From: [Clostridium] scindens | GTDB taxonomy: Bacteria; Bacillota; Clostridia; Lachnospirales; Lachnospiraceae | Assembly: GCF_019597925.1 (NCBI RefSeq) | Contig: NZ_CP080442.1 | Location: forward strand, 1,220,001 to 1,284,000 | DNA length: 64,000 nucleotides | Reading direction: 5' to 3' | Shown here: piece by piece, positions 1-11,820 of the stretch | How the letters are laid out: the number at the start of each line of letters is the position of its first letter | Numbering within the stretch: position 1 is the first letter of the stretch | Notes under the pieces: model-generated | What the model was told of the DNA's origin: nothing | What the model saw: only the letters and a program-made list of their open reading frames with translations | Database searches by the model: none | Translations under genes and position numbers: made by a program

Positions 1-113
1 CGGCGATACGCCCGGGGGCAACACCCGTTCCCATCCCGAACACGATGGTTAAGGCCCGGGCGGCCGATGGTACTTTACTGGAGACGGTACGGGAGAGCAG
101 GTGGCTGCCAGGA
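1..113 (+). rRNA. rrf: 5S ribosomal RNA, 5' end cut by window edge
   Basis: The stretch contains the highly conserved 5S core (CCCGTTCCCATCCCGAACAC at about 26-45) and the closing 3' strand GTGGCTGCCAGG. Only about five bases of the 5' strand appear to be missing upstream of position 1. It lies before the 23S gene, with no second 5S copy after the 23S, which is not the usual 16S-23S-5S order. Confidence 0.93.
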
Positions 114-512
114 TTTAAAAAAAGAGAAGGGCAGATGCAGATCCGCTGCAGATGTTCGGGATCAGATAGATACCGGCAGGGACGGGCAACAACCCGCAGG
201 GCCGACCCCATCAGCAGGGCAGTGCTGTTAAGATAGCTGGTCTTACCAGTGATTAGAGGTCAGAAGCGCATTCTGGTTTCTAATGGCTGATAAAGCGTCA
301 GCCGCGCATATGTACCTTGAAAACCGCATACATGGAAATACAAGAATGATCAAGAAGAATATCTAGATCAAGACATCCGAGGTAATCGCGGAAGCGATTA
401 TTCATAACAAACCAGATTCGAGGCAACGAATAGAAAAAATGCCGACTGGCCAACGCCGGCAACGCTATGCCGACGTAGGACTTAAGCGCCGCCCGTGCGC
501 CGCTGTCCGCTT
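114..512 (+). other. 5S-23S internal spacer with hairpins
   Basis: About 400 bases without a protein gene or tRNA. It holds two clear hairpins: 252-284 (arms ATTAGA/TCTAAT with inner CAGAA/TTCTG) and 285-303 (GGCTGA/TCAGCC). The segment around 308-342 pairs with 3457-3490 beyond the 23S gene and would form the base of the 23S processing stem. Such a segment normally sits in the 16S-23S spacer, which supports the view that the 5S gene has moved into that spacer. Confidence 0.75.
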
Positions 513-3409
<2,897 letters not shown>

Positions 3410-3490
3410 GAGAGGCCGGAAGGCGAGGAGGCCCGGGTCTGGGGCGTTGGATGGAAGTATTTCCCGTATGCGGTTTTGAAGGTATATATG

Positions 3491-3524
3491 AAAAGTCCAG
3501 GAATTAATTTCCTGGACTTTTTTG
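3491..3524 (+). terminator. rRNA operon intrinsic terminator
   Basis: A stem with arms AAAGTCCAGGAA and TTCCTGGACTTT, closed by a short AT-rich loop and followed by a T run. It begins right after the 23S processing stem, so no 5S gene follows the 23S. Confidence 0.9.
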
Positions 3525-3562
3525 CTATTTAAAATCTTTTTCATAATGAAAAGTGGAAGTTT

Positions 3563-3591
3563 TTGTCCAATTGATATAGAAATGGTATAAT
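3563..3591 (+). promoter_or_regulatory. Sigma-A-like promoter for the ECF sigma operon
   Basis: TTGTCC at 3563-3568 and TATAAT at 3586-3591 are separated by 17 bases, 36 bases before the sigma-factor start codon. An additional ECF-type promoter recognised by the encoded sigma factor itself cannot be excluded. Confidence 0.6.
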
Positions 3592-3627
3592 ACTTGTAAC
3601 TATTTGGGGGATTGAAAGGTATTACAT

Positions 3628-4152
3628 ATGAAGAAAAAGAATGAGAACGGGGATATACGCCTGATTGATGCCAATAAAGCGCTGGATGACTACAGCGATA
3701 TGGTGTATCGGATCGCGCTGCTTCATATGAAGAATAAGAGCGACGCGGAGGATATATTTCAAGAAGTATTTCTAAGGCTGGTCAGATATGCTGACAGGAT
3801 AAAAGAAGAGGAACATCTGAAGCACTGGCTGATCAGGGTGACGATTAACTGCTGCAAGAAGCAGTTTGATAATGCGTATAGAAAGAGGACGGTTCCATTA
3901 GAGGCTGATGGCAGGAAGGAACCGTCTTATGAGATGCCTGAGCGGGATGATAGCATCTGGGAAGCTGTGAGACAGCTTCCGGATAACTACAGCAGCGTCA
4001 TCCATCTGTTCTACTACGAACAGTATTCAATAAAAGAGATAGGGCAGATTATGGAATTATCTGACACCGCAGTTAAGACGAGGCTGTCCCGCGCAAGGGA
4101 TATGCTGCGTGACTATTTGGAAGGAGGGCAAGGCTGTGCAGGATCACGATAA
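3628..4152 (+). CDS. ECF-type RNA polymerase sigma factor
   Basis: A 174-residue sigma-70 family protein of the extracytoplasmic-function size class. Region 2 (about residues 20-80) carries the core-binding and -10 reading helices with the family signature DAEDIFQEVFLRL. Region 4 (about 110-165) carries the LPDNYSSVIHLFYYEQYS segment followed by a helix-turn-helix (IKEIGQIMELSDTAVKTRLS). Regions 1 and 3 are absent, as usual for ECF factors. The next gene starts inside its 3' end and encodes a single-pass membrane protein, the usual position of a cognate anti-sigma factor. It probably drives this operon, including the lipoproteins downstream, in response to an envelope signal; that signal is unknown. 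Confidence 0.93.
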   Translation: MKKKNENGDIRLIDANKALDDYSDMVYRIALLHMKNKSDAEDIFQEVFLRLVRYADRIKEEEHLKHWLIRVTINCCKKQFDNAYRKRTVPLEADGRKEPSYEMPERDDSIWEAVRQLPDNYSSVIHLFYYEQYSIKEIGQIMELSDTAVKTRLSRARDMLRDYLEGGQGCAGSR

Positions 4153-4747
4153 GGATTATGACAACTTTGAGAAAAGATATAAAGATGAAGTCAGCCAGAT
4201 TCGTGCTCCCAGGGATTTGGTTGAGCGAACCAGGACTGCAATGCAGGCAGAGGCTTCGACATTTTGCAGGAACGAGAAAGAGCCAGATCAAATGGCTGAA
4301 GATCAGAACAGGAAAAAGAAACAGTACATGCGCAGATGGATCCCTGCCATAGCAGCCGCCTGCATATGCATTGTCATACTGGGCGTATATGGAGGCTATC
4401 GGTATTACGCTGGAAATCATATCAATGTAGGAGACATCGTATTAAGCCAGTCTGATGACAATGGATGGGAAATAGGAGTAGAACTTGGCAGGATAGATCC
4501 GAAGCAGGAGGAAGACTCGCCAGTGCAGATCGTGTCCGGGAACGAAAGAAGTATTGCGCCGAAACAGTTGTGGGAGATTAAGCCAAGCATGATAGAAGGA
4601 CAGGAGGTATATATAGGCACGGATCAGAATAAAGGAACTTATTATGCAGCCTGGGAAAAAGAAGGGACTTATTATTACGCATCCTCCAATTCTACGAAGG
4701 AAGAAAAATTTCTGGATTATTTGAAAAAAAATATAAAAAAACTGTAA
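4136..4747 (+). CDS. Putative membrane-bound anti-sigma factor
   Basis: A 203-residue protein starting at a GTG codon eight bases after a strong AAGGAGG at 4121-4127, overlapping the end of the sigma gene by 17 bases. This start is preferred over an upstream in-frame ATG that has no ribosome site. The N-terminal ~65 residues are charged and cytoplasmic, with an IRAPRDLVERTRTAMQ helix resembling the sigma-binding region of anti-sigma proteins. One membrane span follows at about residues 68-88, then an external domain of about 115 residues. The role is inferred from architecture and position. No zinc-binding HxxxCxxC motif is present, so it is not a ZAS-type anti-sigma factor. Confidence 0.75.
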   Translation: MQDHDKDYDNFEKRYKDEVSQIRAPRDLVERTRTAMQAEASTFCRNEKEPDQMAEDQNRKKKQYMRRWIPAIAAACICIVILGVYGGYRYYAGNHINVGDIVLSQSDDNGWEIGVELGRIDPKQEEDSPVQIVSGNERSIAPKQLWEIKPSMIEGQEVYIGTDQNKGTYYAAWEKEGTYYYASSNSTKEEKFLDYLKKNIKKL

Positions 4748-4803
4748 CCTTAGCGGTCTATGCAAGGTATTCATAATAGAAACCATACAATGGAGGGTGA
4801 TAC

Positions 4804-7170
4804 ATGAAAGAGAAAAGACGAAGACAGGCTGTCAGCCTTTTCCTGGTATTGGCGATACTGATGACGGGCTGCCAGGGAAAGCAGCAGGCACAAGATAGCC
4901 AAGAACGCAGCGGAGAGAAGATCGAGGCCGGGAAACTTGCCCAAAGTGTCCGTGATAAATATGCGGATGAAGAAAAATATGAGTACGGCGAGCCGATTAC
5001 GGATATCGCAAGAGATGAGCATCTGAAGATTCAGATGGGATTTGACATCATGAATGCAGGATTTGACCAGTATACTCAGATCGTCCAGGTATTTCAGAAT
5101 GCGGAACTTACCCAGAGCGTTGGAACCGGATTTGAGTGGGATGAAGAAAAGCAGGTGATATCCATCACCCCTCCGAAGTGGAGCGCAGGCGGTATCAGCA
5201 ATGCGGAACTGGACAAGGATGTGCCGGGAAATAAATCTACTTCAACGGAACTGTTTGATAAAGGCGAATCAAAGGATTGGGGCAACCTCCCTCAGTACTA
5301 TTTGGTGCAGTATGTAGACCTTGAGACAGGAGAAGTTCTGGCGAAGCCGATCGTTACAATTGTTACTGTAGACCATGAGGTGAAAAAGGCACCAAAAGTG
5401 TCGCTGCGGATCAGCGAGGACGGGCTGCCTGAATTCTCCTGGAAGAAGGTGCCGGGAGCGGATACCTATTATATTATGGAGATGAATTATTCTAAGGAGT
5501 CCGGATTCAGCGGCGCGGGATGGGTACAGGGACATACAAAGAAGACAAAGTGGAAGCCCGAATCAGCGACACATCTGGTGACCTTTACTGTCTCCGAAGC
5601 CCAACGTATCGAGGAATACAATATTGAAAAGTATGGAGAGGGCACAGACCCGATTCCAAAAGACGGAGTCTACGAAACATACTATTGCGTGATCGCTGCT
5701 TCCGAAGATGGCACATCCGCGATCAGCAATACATTTAATGAAAAAGAGATCGTAAGGCGCGTCCCCTATTCAGAAGAAGTAGGGATCAGCAGGGAAAAAG
5801 AAGGATCAAACTATGCGGATGGATTTGCGAATATGCCGTCATATAAGTGGGTGACCATGTGTGATGGTACCTTGGTACAGAAAATGATCAATTATGATTT
5901 CCAGGAAGCGGAAAAGGTAGTGGAGACTTGGGGAGAATATGAGAAAGAAGATATGTCCGATCTCCATAACGTGGAAGTAGACGTCGTAAGGGTTCCTTAT
6001 GTAATAGAGGGAACCGGATTCACCGGAATCGTGAAGGTCCAGAACTTTAACAGCGAGACCTGGGAAAAGGATTTGAAAGAAATAGAAAAGCGGCAGGAGC
6101 AGCTGCGAAACCGGGCAGGAGCCAGGGATATCGAGATTGAGGAAGCACAGACAGAGGACGAGGCTGGAGGGGATAGTCAGAACGTCTATGAGACGGATTA
6201 TAAGATTACAGCCAACAGCGCGTTAAGCGAATATCTTGCAGCCAATATGCTGACGGGCGCTTCGATGATAGACTTAAGCGACTTCCCGGAGAGCGCGGAT
6301 CAGCAGTATCTATCCGATGCCTGGATGGAGGCGGTCTACCAGAACCCACTGATTCTTGGAGTCAAGAGCGCAGGCATCGCTGATGGCGGAAAGACGCTTA
6401 TGGTACAGTACGATACGGACCCGGCGGCAATGGAAGAAAAGCAGAAAGAAATTGCAGAAGAGGTAAAAAGGGTCACAGGAGAGATCATTACGGACGATAT
6501 GTCCGAACTGGACAAGGAACTGGCGATCAACCAATATCTCTGCGATACGGCTGAATATGATATGGATGCTCTTGATAATGCCGAGAAGAATAATTTTGAA
6601 ACGGTAGATGAGCAGTTTAATGATTCTTTCACCCCATATGGCGTACTACTGAATAAGTCAGGCGTGTGCGCAAGCTATGCGGGGGCTTTTAAACTTCTGG
6701 CAGATGAGGCGGGATTAGAGAGTATCGTAGTGACAGGCAATCTGGAGGGAGAACTTCCTCATGCCTGGAATAAGATAAAGATTGACGGAGAATGGCAGAT
6801 CGTTGACAGCACGAATAATGACAATGAGCTTATCTTTAACGCGCTGCTGAATCTTCCGGATAAGGCGGCTGGCAAGGTGCTGGTAGAGGATGACAGATAT
6901 GTGCTGGATACCAGGATAGCACATTACCAGGCGCCGACAGATAAGATGGAGTATTACCGGCTTCAGAATAAATATTTCCAAAAAGACCAGATAGCAGATT
7001 CGCTTACGGCAGAACTAAAGAAAGGCAATGCGGCCGTACTTCGTACAGATTACGATCTGAATGACCAGCAGTTCAATGATATTGCCATGAAGGTGCTTGA
7101 GGAATACGGGAATGATGATCTTGCCGGATACTACTGGATGGGAGTCATATATCTGACGGACCAGGAATAA
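4804..7170 (+). CDS. Large lipoprotein with transglutaminase-like domain
   Basis: A 788-residue exported lipoprotein: the signal peptide ends in the lipobox LMTGC, giving lipidated Cys23. The middle part (from about residue 195) has a fibronectin-III-like segment (FSWKKVPGADTYYIMEMNY). The C-terminal third holds a transglutaminase-like fold with a complete Cys-His-Asp triad: Cys622 in SGVCASYAGAF, His653 in LPHAWNKI and Asp668 in IVDSTNND. Such domains can be cysteine proteases, cross-linking enzymes or binding modules, so the reaction cannot be named. It follows the anti-sigma-like gene by 56 bases and has its own GGAGG ribosome site, suggesting membership of the sigma-factor regulon and action on the outer membrane face or cell wall. 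Confidence 0.85.
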   Translation: MKEKRRRQAVSLFLVLAILMTGCQGKQQAQDSQERSGEKIEAGKLAQSVRDKYADEEKYEYGEPITDIARDEHLKIQMGFDIMNAGFDQYTQIVQVFQNAELTQSVGTGFEWDEEKQVISITPPKWSAGGISNAELDKDVPGNKSTSTELFDKGESKDWGNLPQYYLVQYVDLETGEVLAKPIVTIVTVDHEVKKAPKVSLRISEDGLPEFSWKKVPGADTYYIMEMNYSKESGFSGAGWVQGHTKKTKWKPESATHLVTFTVSEAQRIEEYNIEKYGEGTDPIPKDGVYETYYCVIAASEDGTSAISNTFNEKEIVRRVPYSEEVGISREKEGSNYADGFANMPSYKWVTMCDGTLVQKMINYDFQEAEKVVETWGEYEKEDMSDLHNVEVDVVRVPYVIEGTGFTGIVKVQNFNSETWEKDLKEIEKRQEQLRNRAGARDIEIEEAQTEDEAGGDSQNVYETDYKITANSALSEYLAANMLTGASMIDLSDFPESADQQYLSDAWMEAVYQNPLILGVKSAGIADGGKTLMVQYDTDPAAMEEKQKEIAEEVKRVTGEIITDDMSELDKELAINQYLCDTAEYDMDALDNAEKNNFETVDEQFNDSFTPYGVLLNKSGVCASYAGAFKLLADEAGLESIVVTGNLEGELPHAWNKIKIDGEWQIVDSTNNDNELIFNALLNLPDKAAGKVLVEDDRYVLDTRIAHYQAPTDKMEYYRLQNKYFQKDQIADSLTAELKKGNAAVLRTDYDLNDQQFNDIAMKVLEEYGNDDLAGYYWMGVIYLTDQE

Positions 7171-7194
7171 TAAAAACTCACGGAGGGAAAAGAG

Positions 7195-8586
7195 ATGAAG
7201 AAAAAGTTAACAGCAACAGTTACAGCAGCTTTGATTCTAACAGTCGCAGTAAGCGCGGCCGGCTGCGGAAAAAAGGCTACGCCAGAGAACCTTTTGACAG
7301 ACTTGAACAAAAATATTAAGAAAGTAGAGTCTGTTTCTGGGAATATGAAGATGACGGCATCCATGGGAGATGACACGGGTTCTGCCGGCATGTCCATGGA
7401 TGTGGATATGGAGTCAACCAGGAAGCCGGCGGCCACCCATATGGATGGAGAATTTTCCATCAAATATAATGGCTCAGATATCAATACGACGATCGAGGCA
7501 TATGCGCTGATAGAAGACGATGAAGTGGTTACTTACACGAATACGAATGAAGCATGGTCAAAAAGCACTTCGGATGACGTAGAGGATGCGCTGGACATCA
7601 ATGCATTTGAAAATCTTACCAAGACCCACGAGTCGTTTAAAAAGAAAGAAGATCTGGTAAAGGTAAATGATAAGGAATGCTTTGAACTGACCGGGAAAAT
7701 TGGAGGAAAATACCTGGAAGGAATCATGGATGAAGATATGGTGAATTCTTTTGGCTCTTCCGGAGATATCCTGGATGAAGAAAAAATGGAAAAAGCCAAG
7801 ATTCCATGTACCATAGACATTTACAAGGACAGTATTCTTCCTGCGAAGATCCATATTGATCTGAAAGATCTCGTACAGAAGTCTTATGCCGATAGCTACC
7901 AGAATCTTGAAGTAGAAGATTACTTTGTGGAAATCACATATTTTGAATATGATAACATAAAGGAGATCAAGGTTCCAAAGGAGGCATTGGAAGCGACCAA
8001 AGGAAGCGATACGGATAAAGACGATCAGGATGACGATAAATCTGCTAAGAGTAAGAAGGCTACCCCGGCAAAGCAGAGCAGCGAGCTGAAGGATAACTGG
8101 GACAGTTATACGGTTCAGATAAATGACAAGGTTCTAACGCTGCCATGTGAGATTAAGGATCTGGAAGCAGCAGGACTTGCCCTGGATACGGAGGATACGG
8201 CTGAGGATTATGTCGTGAATGCGGGCGAGTACGAGTTTGTCTTTTTTAAGAACGACTCGGGCGCATCCGTGATGATAGACATGATCAACCAGACAGACAG
8301 TCCTTGCAAAATTACCGAATGCATGGTAGGAGGGATCACGGTAAATGAATATGATCTGGAGGATGGAACTTTGTCCGTGATCTTCCCGGGAGGAATCCAG
8401 ATTGGAGGCGCTAAGGCAGATGTTCTGTCAAAATATGGCGAGACGCAAGACGTATATTCCGATGAGAATTTCCAGATGTACACTTGGAAAGATGCTGATC
8501 CGGAGAAATATTATAACAGTTGTATGATAGAATTTGATGCGCCGACTGAAACCATATATGAGATGCAGATGCAGTGCTATGAGTAG
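7195..8586 (+). CDS. Lipoprotein of unknown function
   Basis: A 463-residue protein with a lipoprotein signal (SAAGC, lipidated Cys24) and an ACGGAGGG ribosome site, 24 bases after the transglutaminase-like gene. Residues ~30-260 form a beta-rich domain that begins LTDLNKNIKKVESVSGNMKM, resembling LolA/LppX-type lipid-carrier lipoproteins in pattern only. A linker of Asp, Lys and Ser (about 263-290) separates it from a C-terminal domain. I do not recognise a precise family. Its place as last gene of the sigma/anti-sigma operon suggests an envelope role. Confidence 0.75.
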   Translation: MKKKLTATVTAALILTVAVSAAGCGKKATPENLLTDLNKNIKKVESVSGNMKMTASMGDDTGSAGMSMDVDMESTRKPAATHMDGEFSIKYNGSDINTTIEAYALIEDDEVVTYTNTNEAWSKSTSDDVEDALDINAFENLTKTHESFKKKEDLVKVNDKECFELTGKIGGKYLEGIMDEDMVNSFGSSGDILDEEKMEKAKIPCTIDIYKDSILPAKIHIDLKDLVQKSYADSYQNLEVEDYFVEITYFEYDNIKEIKVPKEALEATKGSDTDKDDQDDDKSAKSKKATPAKQSSELKDNWDSYTVQINDKVLTLPCEIKDLEAAGLALDTEDTAEDYVVNAGEYEFVFFKNDSGASVMIDMINQTDSPCKITECMVGGITVNEYDLEDGTLSVIFPGGIQIGGAKADVLSKYGETQDVYSDENFQMYTWKDADPEKYYNSCMIEFDAPTETIYEMQMQCYE

Positions 8587-8626
8587 GCACTGCCAGCAAG
8601 AACAAGACTGAATAAGAGAGAATAAG

Positions 8627-8674
8627 AGCGAATAAGGAGCACGCGGCAAGATTTCCGCGTGCTCCTTATTCGCT
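8627..8674. terminator. Bidirectional terminator, 20-bp perfect stem
   Basis: Perfect arms 8627-8646 and 8655-8674 with an eight-base loop (CAAGATTT), lying between the convergent lipoprotein gene and coaBC. It is preceded by near-tandem AATAAGAG units at 8611-8635. Confidence 0.8.
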
Positions 8675-8683
8675 ATCCGTTAT

Positions 8684-9883
8684 CTAAGATTCCTGCCTGA
8701 GTTCTAAGATATGATTGACAAGCAGCGTGGCAACATCATCCTTGCTCATCAGTTCCAGTTCTGTTACAGAACCCGGAGTGATCATGGTGACAATATTGGT
8801 GTCGGCCTCAAATCCGGCTCCCTTCACCTTTAGATTATTGGCGATGATCATATCCAGATTCTTTTTCACCAGTTTCTTCTTGGAATTCTCCAGCATATTC
8901 TCGGTTTCCATAGAGAATCCGCAGAGGAACTGGCCGGGCTTTTTGTTATCGCCCAGGAATTTCAGAATATCGTCCGTGCGCTCCAGCGGGATGCTAAGTT
9001 CGGCATCCGATTTCTTGACCTTTTCATCTGCAACCTGGGATGGACGATAATCGGCAACAGCAGCAGCCTTGATGATAATATCCATATCCCGGCTTCTGGA
9101 AGTGACGGCTTCGAACATGTCTCTGGCAGAAATGACAGGAACCACATCGACGAACATCGGCGGATCTATAGCGGTTTTGCCGGTTACCAGCGTAACCTGG
9201 GCTCCCCTTAGCATACAGTCCCTCGCGATACTGTATCCCATCTTTCCCGAAGAGTGGTTGGTAATGTACCTGACAGGATCGATGGCTTCCTGGGTAGGCC
9301 CGGCGGTAACGAGAACCTTTAAGCCCAGCATGTCTTTGGGACAGGCGCAGCATCTGTAAATGTGCTGGAGGATGGTTTCAGGCTCCGGCATCTTCCCTGC
9401 TCCGGTATCTCCGCATGCCAGCCTTCCGCTGGCAGGATCTATGATTTCCATACCGTACTTTCTCAACGCCTCCAGGTTGTTCTGGGTTACCGCATTCTCA
9501 TACATTGCCGTATTCATCGCCGGCACGATGATCTTAGGACATTTGCAGGCCAGGAAGGTAGTTGTCAGCATGTCATCAGCCATACCATGGGCAATCTTGG
9601 CAATCACATTGGCAGTTGCCGGGGCGATTACGAAAGCGTCCGCCTTCTGGGCAAGAGCAACATGCTCAACCTGGAATTCAAAATTCCTGTCAAATGTATC
9701 GATTACGCAGCGGTTGCCAGTGAGCGTCTCAAAGGTAATCGGCGTAATAAAGTTTGTAGCATGCTCGGTCATAAGCACATGGACCTCGGCTTGGGATTTG
9801 ACCAGCATGCTGGCCAGGCTGGCGCTTTTATATGCTGCAATTCCTCCGGTAACGCCCAAGAGGATCGTTTTTCCTTTTAACAT
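8684..9883 (-). CDS. coaBC: Bifunctional phosphopantothenoylcysteine decarboxylase / phosphopantothenate-cysteine ligase
   Basis: A 399-residue fusion for two coenzyme A steps: CTP-dependent coupling of phosphopantothenate to cysteine, and FMN-dependent decarboxylation to 4'-phosphopantetheine. The CoaC half (about 1-185) shows GGIAAYKSA at the N-terminus, the PAMNTAMYENAV motif and the GRLACGDTGAGKMPEP loop with the catalytic Cys. The CoaB half begins at KVLVTAGPTQEAIDPVR (about 190), followed by the ITNHSSGKMG motif. Length matches the family. A GAAAGGAAA ribosome site precedes the ATG. A pantothenate-type ECF transporter component is encoded about 4 kb away on the other strand. Confidence 0.97.
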   Translation of the reverse strand: MLKGKTILLGVTGGIAAYKSASLASMLVKSQAEVHVLMTEHATNFITPITFETLTGNRCVIDTFDRNFEFQVEHVALAQKADAFVIAPATANVIAKIAHGMADDMLTTTFLACKCPKIIVPAMNTAMYENAVTQNNLEALRKYGMEIIDPASGRLACGDTGAGKMPEPETILQHIYRCCACPKDMLGLKVLVTAGPTQEAIDPVRYITNHSSGKMGYSIARDCMLRGAQVTLVTGKTAIDPPMFVDVVPVISARDMFEAVTSRSRDMDIIIKAAAVADYRPSQVADEKVKKSDAELSIPLERTDDILKFLGDNKKPGQFLCGFSMETENMLENSKKKLVKKNLDMIIANNLKVKGAGFEADTNIVTMITPGSVTELELMSKDDVATLLVNHILELRQES

Positions 9884-9923
9884 AGTAAGATTTCCTTTCT
9901 GTAGTAGTTTTCATATTACTATA

Positions 9924-9952
9924 ACTATAACCTGTTTTGGGACGTGTTGCAA
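9924..9952 (-). promoter_or_regulatory. Promoter of coaBC
   Basis: On the minus strand, TTGCAA (9952-9947) and TATAGT (9929-9924) are separated by 17 bases, about 41 bases upstream of the coaBC start codon. Confidence 0.55.
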
Positions 9953-10341
9953 GAAGTCCTGTGTGAAAAGGGTGCTCCATCATCAGTTCAGGCGTTCGCT
10001 GCCTAATAATATTCTTATGGACATGGAGCATAGAATAGAGTAAAATATGAAACAAAAACAACGGTAGCCATGACAACGCCAGACTTCCTTCCGTATCTGG
10101 CTCAATCTCAATTGGGAAACGCCCCGGATTGTCCGGGAAAGGAAAAGGATATGGGTATTGATATGGGCCCGCATAAAGGGCAGGTGCCGGATTCGGCCAT
10201 CTTCAATAAAAGACGATACGTTAGGGCGGGGAATTTTACAGCGAAAATCAAGGAAGATCGCTGGATAGCTGATTTGCCCGGCAGGCCTCTTCTGCACCCT
10301 CGTATTTCTTCGCTGCCAAGTCAGGAATGTGGGGGTGAACT
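9953..10341. other. Intergenic stretch before the LuxR-type gene
   Basis: About 390 bases without a convincing gene. An open frame at 10070-10345 (+) has no good ribosome site and resembles no family I recognise. The stretch may hold the promoter of the downstream regulator or the decayed remains of a longer 5' part of it. Confidence 0.4.
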
Positions 10342-11709
10342 ATGAGAGAGTATGAAATCCTTATGCTGCTGCGGGAAGCATACCGCTTTATTGGGCGTGA
10401 AAACAGAAGGGGATATCAGCGTTGCATGGAGCAGGCTAAGGCTGCTATCGATGCTATGCCAAAGAGTCGTGCGCTCCGGGGCGAATGGCTGCTTATATCC
10501 GCGATTTCCTGTCCTTCGGATTTAGACCGTCTCTGCGTCCTCTTCCGGGAAGCAGCAGAGCTGATGGAAGGACATTCCCGCGTTCTGCCGCATTGCGCGC
10601 CGCTGTATGATGACTATGGCGCGTTTGCTGTCTGCAATAAACAGCCTGGTCATGCTGAGGAAAATATAGAGAAACTGGCTGAGGCAGTTCGGCTGTTCTA
10701 TGGTTTGACGGGCGGCGCAATGGCAACAGACGTGTGTTATCGCGCCCAGGTCGCTTATTATCAAGGCAAGATAGCCGAGGCCCGGACGCTGGCAAAGGAA
10801 GCGTTCGAACTGTCACAACAGCAGGGACTTGTGGCGTTATGGGCCGCCTACATACTGGCCGACCTCGCAAAGCACCAGCTGGACAGCAGATTGTGGAGTT
10901 TTGCCTATGGGTATATAAACGCCGTGGCAAAAGGGATACGCAAGGCTGATCGCTGCAGTAGAGAGCAGGCGCTGATGTTTTCCTGTCTGCTGGATATGTC
11001 GCTGGGGCTTTTGCACAGCGTCCCGGACTGGGTAAAGGCTGGTGACTTTGGAATCATATCCACTTCATGGGGCTACGAACTTGTCGAGGACAAGGTCCTT
11101 CGCGGAACCCTCGTCCCGGCCCTGGTGGCCCGGCTGGAATATTACTGTTACTGCGCCCAGCCAGTGAAGGCGCTGAACATTGCCGATACAATACAAAAGG
11201 TATACGGCATGGGAAACGTTGAACTGGACGCTTACCTAGAGTTTTTCCGGGCAGGCAGTTATGCTTACATGGGCGATGCCGATCGGGTGCGTAAAGCCCT
11301 GATGCGGGCAGTAGAACTTCTTGCTCCGGACGGCCTGTGGCTGATTGCCGCTGAATTTGAACCATCCTTTGGAGAACTTCTTCATGAAGTCGCCAATCGG
11401 GTAGACCGGGAAGGAGCAATCCAAATTCGGAAGATCGGCGCGGGTTTCTGGGAAAAGCTTGCGCCGCTTCGGGAAGAACTTCTGCTTAAAACTTCCGTCG
11501 GATTGACAAAGCGGGAGCGGGAAGTCGCCGCGCTGCTGGTAGAGGGAAGAACCAACAGTGAGATCGCCGCAGCATTGTCCATCAGCGAGCGAACAGTGAA
11601 GGGCCATCTGACTAATATTTTCAGGAAGTACAATATTTCGCGGCGTACCCAGGTGGCGAGGGCCATGGAACAGGACGGAAAAATAGAACTGGCTGCCTGG
11701 ATCACTTGA
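10342..11709 (+). CDS. LuxR-family transcriptional regulator with helical-repeat sensor region
   Basis: A 455-residue protein. The C-terminus (about 390-445) is a clear LuxR/GerE helix-turn-helix: LTKREREVAALLVEGRTNSEIAAALSISERTVKGHLTNIF (written here as the motif running from about 11505 to 11630). The rest is alpha-helical and TPR-like, as in the C-terminal half of MalT/LAL regulators. The Walker-type ATPase that normally forms their N-terminus is absent, so the protein is either a naturally short variant or the 3' part of a truncated gene. The ATG at 10342 follows GTGGGGGTG, a usable but not strong ribosome site. The adjacent surface-protein gene is the likeliest target. Confidence 0.85.
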   Translation: MREYEILMLLREAYRFIGRENRRGYQRCMEQAKAAIDAMPKSRALRGEWLLISAISCPSDLDRLCVLFREAAELMEGHSRVLPHCAPLYDDYGAFAVCNKQPGHAEENIEKLAEAVRLFYGLTGGAMATDVCYRAQVAYYQGKIAEARTLAKEAFELSQQQGLVALWAAYILADLAKHQLDSRLWSFAYGYINAVAKGIRKADRCSREQALMFSCLLDMSLGLLHSVPDWVKAGDFGIISTSWGYELVEDKVLRGTLVPALVARLEYYCYCAQPVKALNIADTIQKVYGMGNVELDAYLEFFRAGSYAYMGDADRVRKALMRAVELLAPDGLWLIAAEFEPSFGELLHEVANRVDREGAIQIRKIGAGFWEKLAPLREELLLKTSVGLTKREREVAALLVEGRTNSEIAAALSISERTVKGHLTNIFRKYNISRRTQVARAMEQDGKIELAAWIT

Positions 11710-11820
11710 GTTTTTGTAAAAATCAATACCTTTGTACGGTATGTAAAATTAAAATCTATGTTAAACTTATAGGGTAGAATGTGGATTTTAATCTGTATAG
11801 AAAAGGAAAGGTACAAGCAA

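Noticed and set aside
114..300. tRNA gene in the rRNA spacer
   Set aside because: Hairpins are present but no cloverleaf or T-arm GGTTCGA element.
10070..10345. Open frame of 91 codons before the LuxR-type gene
   Set aside because: No convincing ribosome site, no recognisable family, and it runs into the start of the regulator; kept only as part of an unexplained stretch.
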